Source of the DNA: Chitinophaga terrae (ex Kim and Jung 2007)
GTDB taxonomy: Bacteria > Bacteroidota > Bacteroidia > Chitinophagales > Chitinophagaceae
Direction: 5' to 3'
Assembly: GCF_900107795.1 (NCBI RefSeq)
Contig: NZ_FNRL01000015.1
Span: 66,405-130,404 of the forward strand
DNA: 64,000 bases
In this document: positions 1-9,921 of the stretch, piece after piece
How positions within the stretch are numbered: the first letter of the stretch is position 1
Layout of the letters: the number at the start of each line of letters is the position of its first letter
Notes under the pieces: generated by a model
Told to the model about the DNA's origin: nothing
What the model saw: only the letters and a program-made list of their open reading frames with translations
The model's database searches: none
Made by a program: the position numbers and the translations under genes

Positions 1-1800
1 AAGCACCTGGCAGGCTGTCGGCTGCAAAGTATTTATATGTACCTGGCGTAGTGAAGGCTGGCAGGGTGATGGAGCTACCACGGCCAATAGGAGCCTGGGT
101 AGTATCACTGTACCATAATACAGTAGCACCGGCTGCAGGGGCAGCGGTTAATGTAACCGGTAAACCGGTAGTTACAGCAACATTCTGGTTTACTGTTGGA
201 GGAGCAGGAGCGGCGCCTACTGCAATAGTAGCAGCTTTCAGGTTACCGGCAGCATTTTCGCAGGTAGTATCTCCGCTAACGCTTACATAGTAGGTATGAT
301 TACCGATGCTCAATCCTGAAACTGAAAGTTTGCCGGCAGCGTCGATGGAATAAGTTACTCCGTTAACTATACCATTGGTAATAGCCGTTGCTTTATTGGC
401 ATCCAGGTACCATTTGAATACCGGGTTTTGAACACCGGTAGCAGTTGGTGTAATCACAGCAGCGCTGGAACCGCAAGCGTTGGTTGTATCAGCAACGTTG
501 ATATTGGCAGCAGTACCCAGTGGTTTTACGGTAATGGATACCGGTATACGTTCAGGGTTAGCGCATGTACCATTCATTACCTGGATGTAGTATTTAACAA
601 CACCTGCTGTTTTCAGCGAATCGGTAGTGAAGGTGTTCTGGTTGCCCAGCGAGGTTCCGCCAATAGAATCCCTGAACCATTGGATAGTAGTACCGGCTCC
701 GGGAGTAGCGCTTAAGGTTACTGGTAATCCCTGGCAAACTACAGGATTTGGCGTAGCGATAGCTGGATTTGCGCCTACTATGCGTGCGCCATATATATTA
801 AGCGAGTTAAGCAGGTTTGCTACACCGGTAAGTTTAACCTCTACGCGATCATATTCGGCGCCTGTAGGTACAGTAACTACAAAACGGTTAGCATCTAAAA
901 GACGAAGGGTTAATAAACTCGCCAGCGATGTAGTGCTTACAACGGTATTAGGTCCGTTGTAAACAGTGATCACGACGCCTCCGAGCAAGCTTACATCTGC
1001 CACCCCGGTTGGTACTCCGAGGATCAACCGGATACTGTCGGTAGGTGCGCCCGCGGCAGGGAAGGCTAATCTTTGGTAGATAGAAGCTCCCAGTAGTCCG
1101 ACCGGCATACTTAAAGTTGCGAAGTTGGTAGCATCTGCATCGATAGATGCGTCTGCGTTAGTTACACTACAGAGTACACAACCCAGGGAAGTGGACCATC
1201 CTTGCCTGTCGGGCAGACCGCAGGATGATGGTACTACTGGTCCTGTTACTGTGATCACTACCGGAAGGCGGTAGGAAATGCAGCCACCAGACAGGCTATC
1301 GCCTGCGAAATAGGTGTAGGTACCAGGAGTGGTAAAGGCAGGAAGTGTTAATGTACTTCCTCTTCCTATTGGCGCCTGGGTAGTATCGCTATACCAAAGC
1401 ACGGTAGTTCCTGTTGCCGGGTTAGCAGTAAGTGTTAATGGCAACCCGGTAGTAACCGTATAGGTTTGGTTAAGCGTTGGAGGTGCTGGTGCAGTTCCTA
1501 CGGTTACGCTTACCTGTTTAAGTGCATTGGCAGTGTTTTCACAATGACTGTCGTCAGATACGCTTACATAATAATTATAGGTACCTGAAGCAAGGCCGGT
1601 AACAGACAGCTTACCTGTTGTGTCTACAAAATATTTAACGGCTCCTTCTGTCATTCCATTAATGATAGGAGTGGTTTTACCATTATCCTTGTACCATCTG
1701 AATACAGGATGATTGGTTATTGTGGAAGAACTAGGAGTGATACGAACTGTATCTGTAGTACAATATTGCGGAACAGTTGGCACTGAAATATCGGCTGCGG
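1..1800 (-). repeat. 1281-bp in-frame repeat within the Ig-like protein gene
   Basis: The segments around 1-505 and 1255-1800 encode near-identical Ig-like modules. They share GLPxTLTA, TTQAPIGRG, TLPAFTTPGTY and GKLSVxGL in the same order. The offset measured at the TTQAPIGRG coding segment is 1281 bp, or 427 residues, so the full unit is two or three domains long and keeps frame. The unit probably continues to the left of the window. Confidence 0.75.
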
Positions 1801-3253
1801 TTGAAGGGTTAGCCACAACAACAGTTACTAATGTCTTTGCTGATTCAGTTGTACAGGTTTTACGGGTTGCTGACACATAATATTGATAAGTGCCCGGAGT
1901 AGCTACCCTGGCATCTTTTAATACCAGTGAGTCAGCGTTTCCGATAACAGCATTATTTGAATCATACCAGGTATAGGTAAGATTTGCCAAATCAGGATTG
2001 CTTACGCGTAGCGTAAGCGGAGTATTTAAGCAGGTTGTTTTTAGTACTCCGTTGGCGGAGTTTGGACCAGGGCCGACTCGCTGGATCTCATGTACCCTGA
2101 TCTGGGTAAGGGCGGTAGCCAAGCCTCCCATTCTTACCTGGATTCTGTCAAAAGAACCGGAAGATTTAAATGACAAAGTATAGATATCGGAAGCTCCTGT
2201 CAACAGGTTTAACACCAAAAGGGCGTTGCCGCCGGTCACGTTGTCTACTTGTGTATTTCCGTTATATGTAACAACCGAAAGGTTCTGAAGCAGGGTAGCA
2301 TTTAATATAGTGCCTGGGTTTGAAAGAATCAATCTGACTGAATCGCCGGGTGCAGACAGACCAGGGAATATAGCGGTTGCTTGTGCATAGCCGGCCACTG
2401 AAACGGCGGCTGTCAGCGTAGCGTATGTTGCAGGGTCATTATCTACGGCATAAGGACCATTGGAAACGCCACCTAATGCACCTACATCGCCGCTGATGCC
2501 TGTCAATACATCTATAGCCTTGTCGCAGGCCACCGGGCCGGAAGCCGGTTTGGTATAATATGCTGCATATACATCGAGGCTTTGTGCCAAACTGACTGTT
2601 CCGGCAAGTGTAAGCCTTACCCGGTCATAAGTTGAGGCCTGGGATCCTCCCGGTTGCGGGGCTGGGAAGAACAATTCTGTTTGGTTACCTGAAGCCAGCA
2701 GACTTAAATTAAGTAAGGAAGCATTAGGGGTAACCGAACTACCAACCGGAGTAGATCCATTATAAGCCTGTAATGTAATATTACCTAAAAGGTTTAGGTT
2801 TAACAGGTTTGCCGGGCTTCCAATTTTCAGGATAACACCGGAAGTGACGCTAGGCGGCGGAGCAGTTGTTCCGCCCGTAAAAATATACTCCTGATAGATG
2901 GATCCTGCCACACCAAGAGGTACACGCAATGTAGCTTTTGTATTCAGGAAACCGTTAAGCGTTCCTGTTGTATTATCTACAGCATTTCCGGCATTATCAA
3001 CGGCGCATAGCAGACACACGCCTCCAGTACCAGTCCTTTGGTCATTTGCGTAGACCCTGGTCGTATAGGTTTGGGCCCAGGATTTGCTTATTCCTAATCC
3101 AAGCAACAGGATTAACAATAAACTTTTACAGGCCAGGGAAACAGGTCTACTGAATAAATGTGCAATACTTGCTTTCACAGCGGTTTTTCCCTTTGCGTCA
3201 GGGAAATAGGAAATGGCAGTAAAAGGGCTATTAGGAGTAGCTTTTGAATGCAT
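1..3253 (-). CDS. Giant secreted Ig-like repeat protein, N-terminal part (runs off left edge)
   Basis: The reading frame is open from an ATG at 3253 to the left window edge, about 1084 codons with no stop, so only the N-terminal part is visible. A basic N-region and a hydrophobic stretch rich in Leu/Ile end at about residues 60-62 in SWA before QTY, which looks like a Sec signal peptide. The mature part alternates two kinds of module: beta-rich domains with a YDRV(E/R)(V/L)-like strand, seen three times, and Ig-like/PKD-like domains with repeated WYxD, YYVSVS and PGTYxYF strands. Such proteins in Bacteroidota are cell-surface or gliding-associated adhesins, often ending in a C-terminal sorting domain, which would lie outside the window. 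Function is inferred from architecture only. Plus-strand ORFs inside are shadows. Confidence 0.85.
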   Translation of the reverse strand, partial: MHSKATPNSPFTAISYFPDAKGKTAVKASIAHLFSRPVSLACKSLLLILLLGLGISKSWAQTYTTRVYANDQRTGTGGVCLLCAVDNAGNAVDNTTGTLNGFLNTKATLRVPLGVAGSIYQEYIFTGGTTAPPPSVTSGVILKIGSPANLLNLNLLGNITLQAYNGSTPVGSSVTPNASLLNLSLLASGNQTELFFPAPQPGGSQASTYDRVRLTLAGTVSLAQSLDVYAAYYTKPASGPVACDKAIDVLTGISGDVGALGGVSNGPYAVDNDPATYATLTAAVSVAGYAQATAIFPGLSAPGDSVRLILSNPGTILNATLLQNLSVVTYNGNTQVDNVTGGNALLVLNLLTGASDIYTLSFKSSGSFDRIQVRMGGLATALTQIRVHEIQRVGPGPNSANGVLKTTCLNTPLTLRVSNPDLANLTYTWYDSNNAVIGNADSLVLKDARVATPGTYQYYVSATRKTCTTESAKTLVTVVVANPSTAADISVPTVPQYCTTDTVRITPSSSTITNHPVFRWYKDNGKTTPIINGMTEGAVKYFVDTTGKLSVTGLASGTYNYYVSVSDDSHCENTANALKQVSVTVGTAPAPPTLNQTYTVTTGLPLTLTANPATGTTVLWYSDTTQAPIGRGSTLTLPAFTTPGTYTYFAGDSLSGGCISYRLPVVITVTGPVVPSSCGLPDRQGWSTSLGCVLCSVTNADASIDADATNFATLSMPVGLLGASIYQRLAFPAAGAPTDSIRLILGVPTGVADVSLLGGVVITVYNGPNTVVSTTSLASLLTLRLLDANRFVVTVPTGAEYDRVEVKLTGVANLLNSLNIYGARIVGANPAIATPNPVVCQGLPVTLSATPGAGTTIQWFRDSIGGTSLGNQNTFTTDSLKTAGVVKYYIQVMNGTCANPERIPVSITVKPLGTAANINVADTTNACGSSAAVITPTATGVQNPVFKWYLDANKATAITNGIVNGVTYSIDAAGKLSVSGLSIGNHTYYVSVSGDTTCENAAGNLKAATIAVGAAPAPPTVNQNVAVTTGLPVTLTAAPAAGATVLWYSDTTQAPIGRGSSITLPAFTTPGTYKYFAADSLPGA

Positions 3254-3869
3254 AGCATCAAATGTTTGAACAGAAATAGTTTCAGATTTTGTTGATATTC
3301 AACAAAACTCTAAAGGGAGGCAATTAGGTTAGGAATGGCTTGGGGAAACATAACCCTGAAAAATAAAGAGGTATATGATCCTTGTCTAATTTGTTAATAA
3401 AGTGTTATAAACCGGTACGAAAGTAGGGGGTAAGCGGAAGATATTGAAAGGTCTTTTTATTCATTCGGCCGCTGATATTCAATGCATTCAGGTTATATTC
3501 ATTTTGTTCATTTTGTTCATTCGACTATTATCTATCTTGGGTTTGTTCATTCTGGGTAGAGGAAATAGCTGAATAAATCATCTATCGTCAAAAAAAGTTA
3601 TGTAATTTTTTTTGGTATTTTGATATATCGTAATGCAATATTATAACCTCATAAATGCCATATTACCGCACTGATTTATTACGATTTATATATGATGTCA
3701 TTATTGCAGTTAAATATGACAAAGAGATAATTTATATTTAAAAACAATATATAACTAACAAATAGACCTACCTTTTTCTCTGTTCATTCATTTTTCTCAA
3801 ATCTAAAAGACCACACTATACGTAACTTTTAAATGTACCGATAATTCCAAAATCCATTTCTTATCCCCT
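3254..3869. other. AT-rich intergenic region between divergent genes
   Basis: About 0.6 kb with no convincing ORF. It must hold the promoters of the leftward surface protein and of the rightward NTPase operon. Around 3496-3560 there are several short direct repeats of the type TTTTGTTCATT. I see no clear terminator, palindrome or RNA gene. Confidence 0.5.
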
Positions 3870-6479
3870 ATGATTGATTTATCCTATGACTTTATTGCTA
3901 CACTGCAGAATGAAGTTCTGCGCAAGTTTGGTGTAGAGGTCATGTTGCCGGGAGATTGCAAACATCTCTCTCAGTCTATATTGGATACTACCACTAAACT
4001 GGTAAGTGAAACGACTCTTAAAAGAGTATATGGATTTGCTGTGGCACAACATAGCTTTTCACGTTATACCTTAAACACGCTTTCACAGTATTGTCAGTAC
4101 AAAGACTGGGAAGATTTTCAGCAACATCATTATAGAAAATTGCACGCTGGCCCGAAGTCGGCCAACTCAAACAACGAATGTGCAACATTGGACAATGGTA
4201 AATGGTCGGAGCTCAAAGCCAAAGCCGACGCTATTTCCCATTATACAATGCTTACACTGAAGAACCGGTCCGGTATCGCCTTCGCGAATACCGTCAGCCG
4301 CCCATTCTGTAATGCACATATAGAAAAATTCCTCGAAAGCGATTATACCGCAACAGCGTTAATCGCCCCTTCAGGGTGGGGAAAGTCACTTTCCCTTGTC
4401 CATCTGGCCGAACATTTCTGGTTCGGAAAAGACGCCCGGTATAAACAGGACGTTTGCTGGTTCGTGCATGCACATGCCGCCGGAAGCCTGCTCCTGAAAG
4501 GATTTTCCCTTTCTACCTGGCTCGATAACCAAATGAACCTCGGGAATGGAGAAAACTTCAGGGAATATTTCGCCAGCCACTTCGACAAAAAAGGCGGACG
4601 CCTTATATTAATAATAGATGGATTCGATGAAATAGCCATAGCCGGCGAAAAACTTCGCCTGCTCTATTCCAAACTCGAAGACTTCGTATATTCCAATGAT
4701 CTTTACCCATGGGTGAAAGTCATTCTCTCCATCCGCAGCAGCACCTGGGCCGAAATCTTCCAACACTCCCAGCAATATCCTGCCTTCAGGCGGTATTGGT
4801 ACCTGGGCGCCGAAATGGATGAAGAAACAAACATTAATATGCCCCGGCTTACCGAACAGGAAGTAAGGTCCATATTATATAACCACCAGTTCGACCCGGC
4901 AACTGTCAGGCTTTTCTCTGAAAGCTTCCTCAGGAAACTCAGATATCCCTACTACCTGCAGTTATTCTGTCAACTGAACAGCGGCCAGGAAAAAACATTT
5001 GTCGATGAACATCTCAGCCTCTTCGAAATCGTTTCCCGCTTCATCCAGCAAAGGGTTTTCAATTCCCAAAGCAATTCTTTCAAAATTAAGATCATAGAAA
5101 AGTTATTATCCCTGCTGAAACTCGGACAAGCCGGTATCTATACAGATAAAAACCTGTTGCTTAACCAGAATGCAGAACATTTCCCAGCTTATAAAGAACT
5201 GCTGGCAGATAATATTTTAGTGGAAGAGAATCTGAGCCAGGAGATTATGTTCAATGTAAAAGTGAGATTTGCACATACCATGCTGCTCGAATACTTTGTA
5301 GCAATGCATTATCTCAAAAACAATGACCAGCAGATCACCGAACAAATGCTACTCAGTATCCTGGATCATTTGCCTCAATCACCTTACCGCATAGGCGTAT
5401 TCAGATGGCTGCTCCGCTTCGCCATTAACCATGCCCAGGTCGATGGTATTGTGAAAATGATGCACATCCCACTCTCTGATACCGAAAAATCTCATCTGCT
5501 GGAATACCTCGTATTACATTATCATAATGATGGTAACAACGGCGGCGACCTGAAATCAGTGTTCCCTGTCGGGTTTTTCAAGAAAAATCCGCTTAGCCCG
5601 CTGATCACTGAAGAATATGTACACTTCAGAAAACGCAAAGTGCTCAACGCATTACTCGGACTCGCCGAATCCAAGGAAGATAAGCTGAAGATCAGGAGCA
5701 AACTCTTCTTCATGTCTTTAATCCAGCTGGATGCAGAACAATGCGAAATAGAACTGAATAATATCAAGAAGATCTACGGTCCTGAAGAGTTTGAAGATGA
5801 GCTCTGGGTAACGCCATACGAAATCCAACTTTTTATATATGAGTTCCTGAAATTCGGGATCGTTAATGAAGAGATCAAGGAAAAAATATACAGCTACTTT
5901 AAGTACTGGAACAAAGGCGTTAAAAAACAGATTTCCGAAGCCAAGGAAATAGTGCTCAAGAACATGGGTATTGCTTTCCAGTTGCTGGGAGATTACCAAC
6001 ATCTTCTCACCTTTACCAGCAGTGTTTTTGAATCTTATCCATTCCTACAACATAGAAAGACCAATGCCCTCAGGATTAACCTGTTGTGCTATCAGGCCCA
6101 CGCCTATTTGAACCTGGGCCAGACTGCTCCAGCCGAAAGGATCTGCAGGCATACCGAACAGGTATTTAAAACCTACTCCTCAGATTTTGTCGGAGGCAAA
6201 TACCTGGAAAGTATTCAGAAAATGTTATGCGCAGGCATCTATTTTAATGAACATGAATTCAATAAAGCCATCCGGACTGCCGAAAGTGCCGTTGAAAATG
6301 CACAAAAGCAGGACTTTAAAGTGTTGGCTTTAATGAATTTTGGCCTGCTGAACAAGATCTATCAACAGCTGGATATGGACAAACAACAGCACGATACCAT
6401 GCACCAGATTGAGCTGATCAGGAAAAGTACCTCTTTTAAACAAGCGGTTTCGAATTTTTGCACGATGATTATGGCATAA
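3870..6479 (+). CDS. NACHT/STAND-type P-loop NTPase with N-terminal HTH-like domain and helical repeat C-terminus
   Basis: 869 residues. Residues 1-90 resemble the short helical domain that opens many Bacteroidota signalling proteins, with an SETTLKRVYGF segment near 46-56 suggestive of a DNA- or protein-binding HTH. The NTPase core follows: Walker A APSGWGKS at 166-173, Walker B LILIIDGFDE at 245-254 with the acidic pair after the hydrophobic strand that is typical of NACHT/AAA proteins, and a sensor-like SIRSS at 287-291. The remaining 550 residues are helix-rich and TPR-like. STAND proteins of this build act as ligand-triggered switches in regulation or in anti-phage defence. There is no obvious effector domain fused here, so effectors could be the downstream gene products. 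It opens a tight run of five plus-strand genes; the next start lies 21 bp after its stop. A defence role is a guess. Confidence 0.75.
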   Translation: MIDLSYDFIATLQNEVLRKFGVEVMLPGDCKHLSQSILDTTTKLVSETTLKRVYGFAVAQHSFSRYTLNTLSQYCQYKDWEDFQQHHYRKLHAGPKSANSNNECATLDNGKWSELKAKADAISHYTMLTLKNRSGIAFANTVSRPFCNAHIEKFLESDYTATALIAPSGWGKSLSLVHLAEHFWFGKDARYKQDVCWFVHAHAAGSLLLKGFSLSTWLDNQMNLGNGENFREYFASHFDKKGGRLILIIDGFDEIAIAGEKLRLLYSKLEDFVYSNDLYPWVKVILSIRSSTWAEIFQHSQQYPAFRRYWYLGAEMDEETNINMPRLTEQEVRSILYNHQFDPATVRLFSESFLRKLRYPYYLQLFCQLNSGQEKTFVDEHLSLFEIVSRFIQQRVFNSQSNSFKIKIIEKLLSLLKLGQAGIYTDKNLLLNQNAEHFPAYKELLADNILVEENLSQEIMFNVKVRFAHTMLLEYFVAMHYLKNNDQQITEQMLLSILDHLPQSPYRIGVFRWLLRFAINHAQVDGIVKMMHIPLSDTEKSHLLEYLVLHYHNDGNNGGDLKSVFPVGFFKKNPLSPLITEEYVHFRKRKVLNALLGLAESKEDKLKIRSKLFFMSLIQLDAEQCEIELNNIKKIYGPEEFEDELWVTPYEIQLFIYEFLKFGIVNEEIKEKIYSYFKYWNKGVKKQISEAKEIVLKNMGIAFQLLGDYQHLLTFTSSVFESYPFLQHRKTNALRINLLCYQAHAYLNLGQTAPAERICRHTEQVFKTYSSDFVGGKYLESIQKMLCAGIYFNEHEFNKAIRTAESAVENAQKQDFKVLALMNFGLLNKIYQQLDMDKQQHDTMHQIELIRKSTSFKQAVSNFCTMIMA

Positions 6480-6500
6480 TTTTGCTTTATTGCGAGCATA

Positions 6501-7409
6501 ATGGCCATCGATCAAAGTAAATATTCACTGAAGCAAAAGATACTATTCAACGTCCTTAGCCTGTTGACGCTACTATCTTTTGCCCCATACATAAACCGCT
6601 TCCTGCCGCCCATTGTCCTGAACGGATGGCAACTAGACCTGATCATCGCGGTAGCAATATGTGTGCTCATACTTTACTTTATCAAATGGCTGTTCCGACC
6701 TATTATCATCCCCTTTTTCCTGGTAGTTTGCTGCCTGGTTACCATTACCTGGGTAACCAAACAGTACTCCCTCAGCAACGTACTGAACGATTATAAGGGG
6801 ATGATACAGGGCAACCTGGGAGCCAAAGACAGCAAACAGATCGACATCCTCAGCCTGTACCCGCGACGGGTGGAAAGCTACCGGGATAAAACCGTTAGAG
6901 GCATCAGGGAAAAAATCAACTTCCAGGATTCAGTGGTCAGGAACTTCTCTGTTCATCATGCCCTCGACTATTTCGATGAATATTATTACAAGTATGGCAA
7001 AATAACCCGGTTCCTCTCTTTGTTTAAATACATAAATGGGAATTTTAAATATGTGTTAGACTCCCGGCGCGACGAATATTTCGCCAATCCGAAAGAAACC
7101 ATATTAAACGGGCTGGGCGGCGATTGCGACGACCATTCGTTATTAATGGCCTCCTGCATGCAGTCGATCGGCGCCCGTTGCAGGATCGTTCTTATTAAAG
7201 GCCATGCCTACCCGGAGCTCTACTGTGGCGATAAAAACGATTTCGAGGTCATGAAACAGGCCATAGTGACACTTTTCCCGAAACCGGCAGTGAAAGAGAT
7301 CTACTACCATGAGTTGAAAGGCGAGTATTGGATCAACCTGGATTATACAGCCCGTCATCCTGGCGGACCATATATGAATGATAAAGTTTATGCCCTAATT
7401 GAACTTTGA
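6501..7409 (+). CDS. Membrane-anchored transglutaminase-like protein
   Basis: 302 residues. Three hydrophobic segments occupy roughly 17-90, then a soluble domain carries the transglutaminase-like papain-fold triad: Cys209 in GDCDDHS, His235 in KGHAYPE and Asp281 in NLDYTA. The order and context match the bacterial transglutaminase-core family, whose members are mostly proteases or peptidoglycan/peptide crosslinking enzymes rather than true transglutaminases. The start follows the NTPase stop by 21 bp and the ClC gene starts 16 bp after this stop, so the three are very probably co-transcribed. Substrate unknown. The pairing with a STAND NTPase suggests it could be the output enzyme of that switch, which is inference. 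Confidence 0.75.
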   Translation: MAIDQSKYSLKQKILFNVLSLLTLLSFAPYINRFLPPIVLNGWQLDLIIAVAICVLILYFIKWLFRPIIIPFFLVVCCLVTITWVTKQYSLSNVLNDYKGMIQGNLGAKDSKQIDILSLYPRRVESYRDKTVRGIREKINFQDSVVRNFSVHHALDYFDEYYYKYGKITRFLSLFKYINGNFKYVLDSRRDEYFANPKETILNGLGGDCDDHSLLMASCMQSIGARCRIVLIKGHAYPELYCGDKNDFEVMKQAIVTLFPKPAVKEIYYHELKGEYWINLDYTARHPGGPYMNDKVYALIEL

Positions 7410-7425
7410 TACTTAAATTTGCGCA

Positions 7426-9276
7426 ATGACCCGATTTAATCGCATTCGCAAATACTATTCATTCTTCCGTTTTAAAAAAGAGTTTGAAGAGTATAGCCTG
7501 AAGAGCGCTAAGAGCTACGAATTAGTATTACATTGGCTGCATAGCAAATTTAACCGGAACCAGTTTTTGCTACTCTCCGGTATCCTCGTTGGTTGCACTG
7601 CCGGTCTGGCAGGTGTGTTGCTCAAATCCCTTGTTCACTATATCCATTATATAATTACCGATAAAGTACATTTTCAGACCCAGGTAGTTTTTTACCTGAT
7701 CTTCCCTTTCCTGGGAATTGTACTGACCACCCTGACTGTGATCTGGTTCTTCAAAGGCCAGTCCCGTAAAGGAATACCGGCAATTTTGCACGAAATAGCC
7801 CAGAATTCCAGCAAAATACCGAGAGTAAAGATGTATTCCCAGATCGTTCAGAGCGCAATCACAGTAGGCCTCGGAGGATCTGCAGGGCTGGAAAGTCCCA
7901 TCGCCGTTACAGGCGCTGCCCTGGGCTCCAACTATGCACAAACCTACCAGCTGGATTATAAGGAAAGAACATTATTGCTGGCTGCCGGCGCTACCGCGGG
8001 AATTGCCGCTGCATTTAATGCGCCTATCGCCGGGATGATGTTTGCCTTCGAGATCCTGCTCACCGGGGTTGTGTTCACCGACTTCCTCCCACTGATAGTT
8101 GCTGCCGTATGCGGCAGTCTCTTGTCCAAAGCCATCTTACAGGAAGAAGTATTGTTCCATTTCGAATCCAGGAGTCCATTCAACTATCACAATGTTCCGT
8201 TTTACCTGGCTCTTGGCATCCTGTGCGGGTTCTATGCGAGGTACTATGTTGTTATTTCGCAGAAGGTAGAACATTTCTTCAAAGGCCTGAAGTGGAGCGC
8301 AATACAAAAAGCCATTTTAGGAGGCGCGGTTGTTTCGCTGTTTTGCGTGGCAATGCCCCCTTTATTCGGAGAAGGATATACCAGTGTAAAATCGCTGGCT
8401 TCCGGCCATGGCGAAACCATTCTTCAGAATAGCTTTTTCAGGTACCTGCCTTTCGAAAGCTGGATGTTGGTAGCTTTTACCGGCTGTGTTTGCCTGCTGA
8501 AAGCGTTTGCCGCTTCATTCACTATACAAAGCGGAGGAAATGGAGGAAACTTTGCACCGTCGTTATTCGCAGGAGGCTTCCTGGGTTTCTTCTTTGCAGT
8601 GGTTTGCCAGCAGTTGGGCCTCGATAACATTCCGGTCACTAATCTGGTAATTGTAGGAATGGGCGGGGTAATGGCCGGTGTAATGTATGCGCCCCTCACT
8701 GCTATTTTCCTGATCGCCGAATCAAGCTCAGGTTACGATCTTTTTATTCCATTAATGATAGTAGCAACCATTTCTTACCTGATGGCCAAATGGTTTTCTC
8801 CCATTTCCCCGGAGCTTCAAAAGCTGGCGAAGGAAGGGAAGGTGTTCACTCGGGCCCACGACAAGAACATATTGTTGTTGCTGAAGATGGATGACCTGAT
8901 AGAGAAGGATTTTCAGCATGTAAGTACAGATGCCACATTACGCGAAGTAGTGGAACTGTTCAAAGCAGGTAACAAAAACATAATTGCTGTAAATAATAAA
9001 GACAATTTATTTACAGGTATCATTGCAATGGACGATATAAGACCTGTTCTTTTTGAACCGGCGCTTTACGATACTGTTACTGTTCCGAAACTGATGCAAA
9101 ATCCCAAAGTTGTGGTTAACTTAAAGGATAGCATTAATGTTGTAATTAAGAAATTTGAAGAGGCTGATGTCTGGAACCTGCCGGTGGTGCAGGATAAAAA
9201 ACTGGTTGGATTTATTTCGAAATCCAGTATTTTGAATAAATACAGGGCGCTGTTACAAGAGTACTCCGAAGCCTGA
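7426..9276 (+). CDS. ClC-family chloride channel or H+/Cl- antiporter with C-terminal CBS pair
   Basis: 616 residues. The membrane domain shows the ClC signature loops: RKGIPAI at 114-120, GSAGLESPI at 151-159 with the gating glutamate Glu156, and GGNGGNFAPSLFAGG near 370, which matches the GxFxP anion-binding loop. The last 130 residues form two CBS domains, which bind adenine nucleotides and gate transport in many ClC proteins. It sits in the inner membrane and moves chloride, possibly with proton exchange. A proton-glutamate residue was not checked, so channel versus antiporter stays open. It is third in the tight plus-strand operon, followed by the K+ efflux genes. Confidence 0.9.
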   Translation: MTRFNRIRKYYSFFRFKKEFEEYSLKSAKSYELVLHWLHSKFNRNQFLLLSGILVGCTAGLAGVLLKSLVHYIHYIITDKVHFQTQVVFYLIFPFLGIVLTTLTVIWFFKGQSRKGIPAILHEIAQNSSKIPRVKMYSQIVQSAITVGLGGSAGLESPIAVTGAALGSNYAQTYQLDYKERTLLLAAGATAGIAAAFNAPIAGMMFAFEILLTGVVFTDFLPLIVAAVCGSLLSKAILQEEVLFHFESRSPFNYHNVPFYLALGILCGFYARYYVVISQKVEHFFKGLKWSAIQKAILGGAVVSLFCVAMPPLFGEGYTSVKSLASGHGETILQNSFFRYLPFESWMLVAFTGCVCLLKAFAASFTIQSGGNGGNFAPSLFAGGFLGFFFAVVCQQLGLDNIPVTNLVIVGMGGVMAGVMYAPLTAIFLIAESSSGYDLFIPLMIVATISYLMAKWFSPISPELQKLAKEGKVFTRAHDKNILLLLKMDDLIEKDFQHVSTDATLREVVELFKAGNKNIIAVNNKDNLFTGIIAMDDIRPVLFEPALYDTVTVPKLMQNPKVVVNLKDSINVVIKKFEEADVWNLPVVQDKKLVGFISKSSILNKYRALLQEYSEA

Positions 9277-9310
9277 TAAGGCGAATTAAGCAACCGAACC
9301 CCGTAAAACG

Positions 9311-9919
9311 ATGGCTAAAATTTTGATCAATTTTGCGCATCCGGCGCTGGAGAAATCCAGGGTACATGCGCAACTGGTGCCGGCGGTAAAGAGCATCCCC
9401 GGGATCACATTCAACGACTTATATGAGAATTATCCGGACCTGGATATCAATGTTCAGAGAGAACAGAAATTGTTGGCAAATCATGATATCATTTTGCTCC
9501 AGCATCCTTTTTACTGGTACAGCGCACCTGCCATTGTAAAACAATGGATAGACCTGGTGCTGGAACATGGATGGGCATATGGTCATACGGGAAAAGCATT
9601 AAAAGGAAAAACTTTCGGCAACATTATATCCGTAGGCGGATCTGAACATTCATATTCCAAAGAAGGGCACCATGGGCATGACATACATGATTTCCTGTTA
9701 CCGTTCCGGCAAACAGCAAAGCTCTGTAATATGCAGTATGCCGCACCTTTCGTAGTCTTTGGCGTTCATAAGAAAGAATTTGAAGATATCAGGGAATATA
9801 GCCGGCAACTGACAGAGGTTTTAGGACGGATGCAGTCTGCCGATTTCGATGCTTCAGCGCTACCCGGCTTGGCGTATTTAAACCAACTGCTTCAATTACC
9901 AGCCCAAACCCAGCAATAA
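9311..9919 (+). CDS. KefF/KefG-like flavin NAD(P)H oxidoreductase (K+ efflux ancillary protein)
   Basis: 202 residues, the normal length for the flavodoxin_2 family. The N-terminus MAKILINFAHP, the central QHPFYWYSAPAIVKQWID and the GKTFGNIISVGG segment are the FMN/FAD and quinone-binding landmarks of the MdaB/KefF/KefG group. In Enterobacteria KefF and KefG bind the KefC/KefB antiporters and are needed for full activity during electrophile stress. Here the antiporter starts 2 bp after this stop, which supports that pairing. It could also work alone as a quinone reductase. Confidence 0.85.
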   Translation: MAKILINFAHPALEKSRVHAQLVPAVKSIPGITFNDLYENYPDLDINVQREQKLLANHDIILLQHPFYWYSAPAIVKQWIDLVLEHGWAYGHTGKALKGKTFGNIISVGGSEHSYSKEGHHGHDIHDFLLPFRQTAKLCNMQYAAPFVVFGVHKKEFEDIREYSRQLTEVLGRMQSADFDASALPGLAYLNQLLQLPAQTQQ

Positions 9920-9921
9920 AT

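Noticed and set aside
51..3153. Plus-strand ORFs within the first 3.2 kb
   Set aside because: They lie opposite a continuous minus-strand frame with signal peptide and Ig-like repeats; the plus frames have no recognisable domains.
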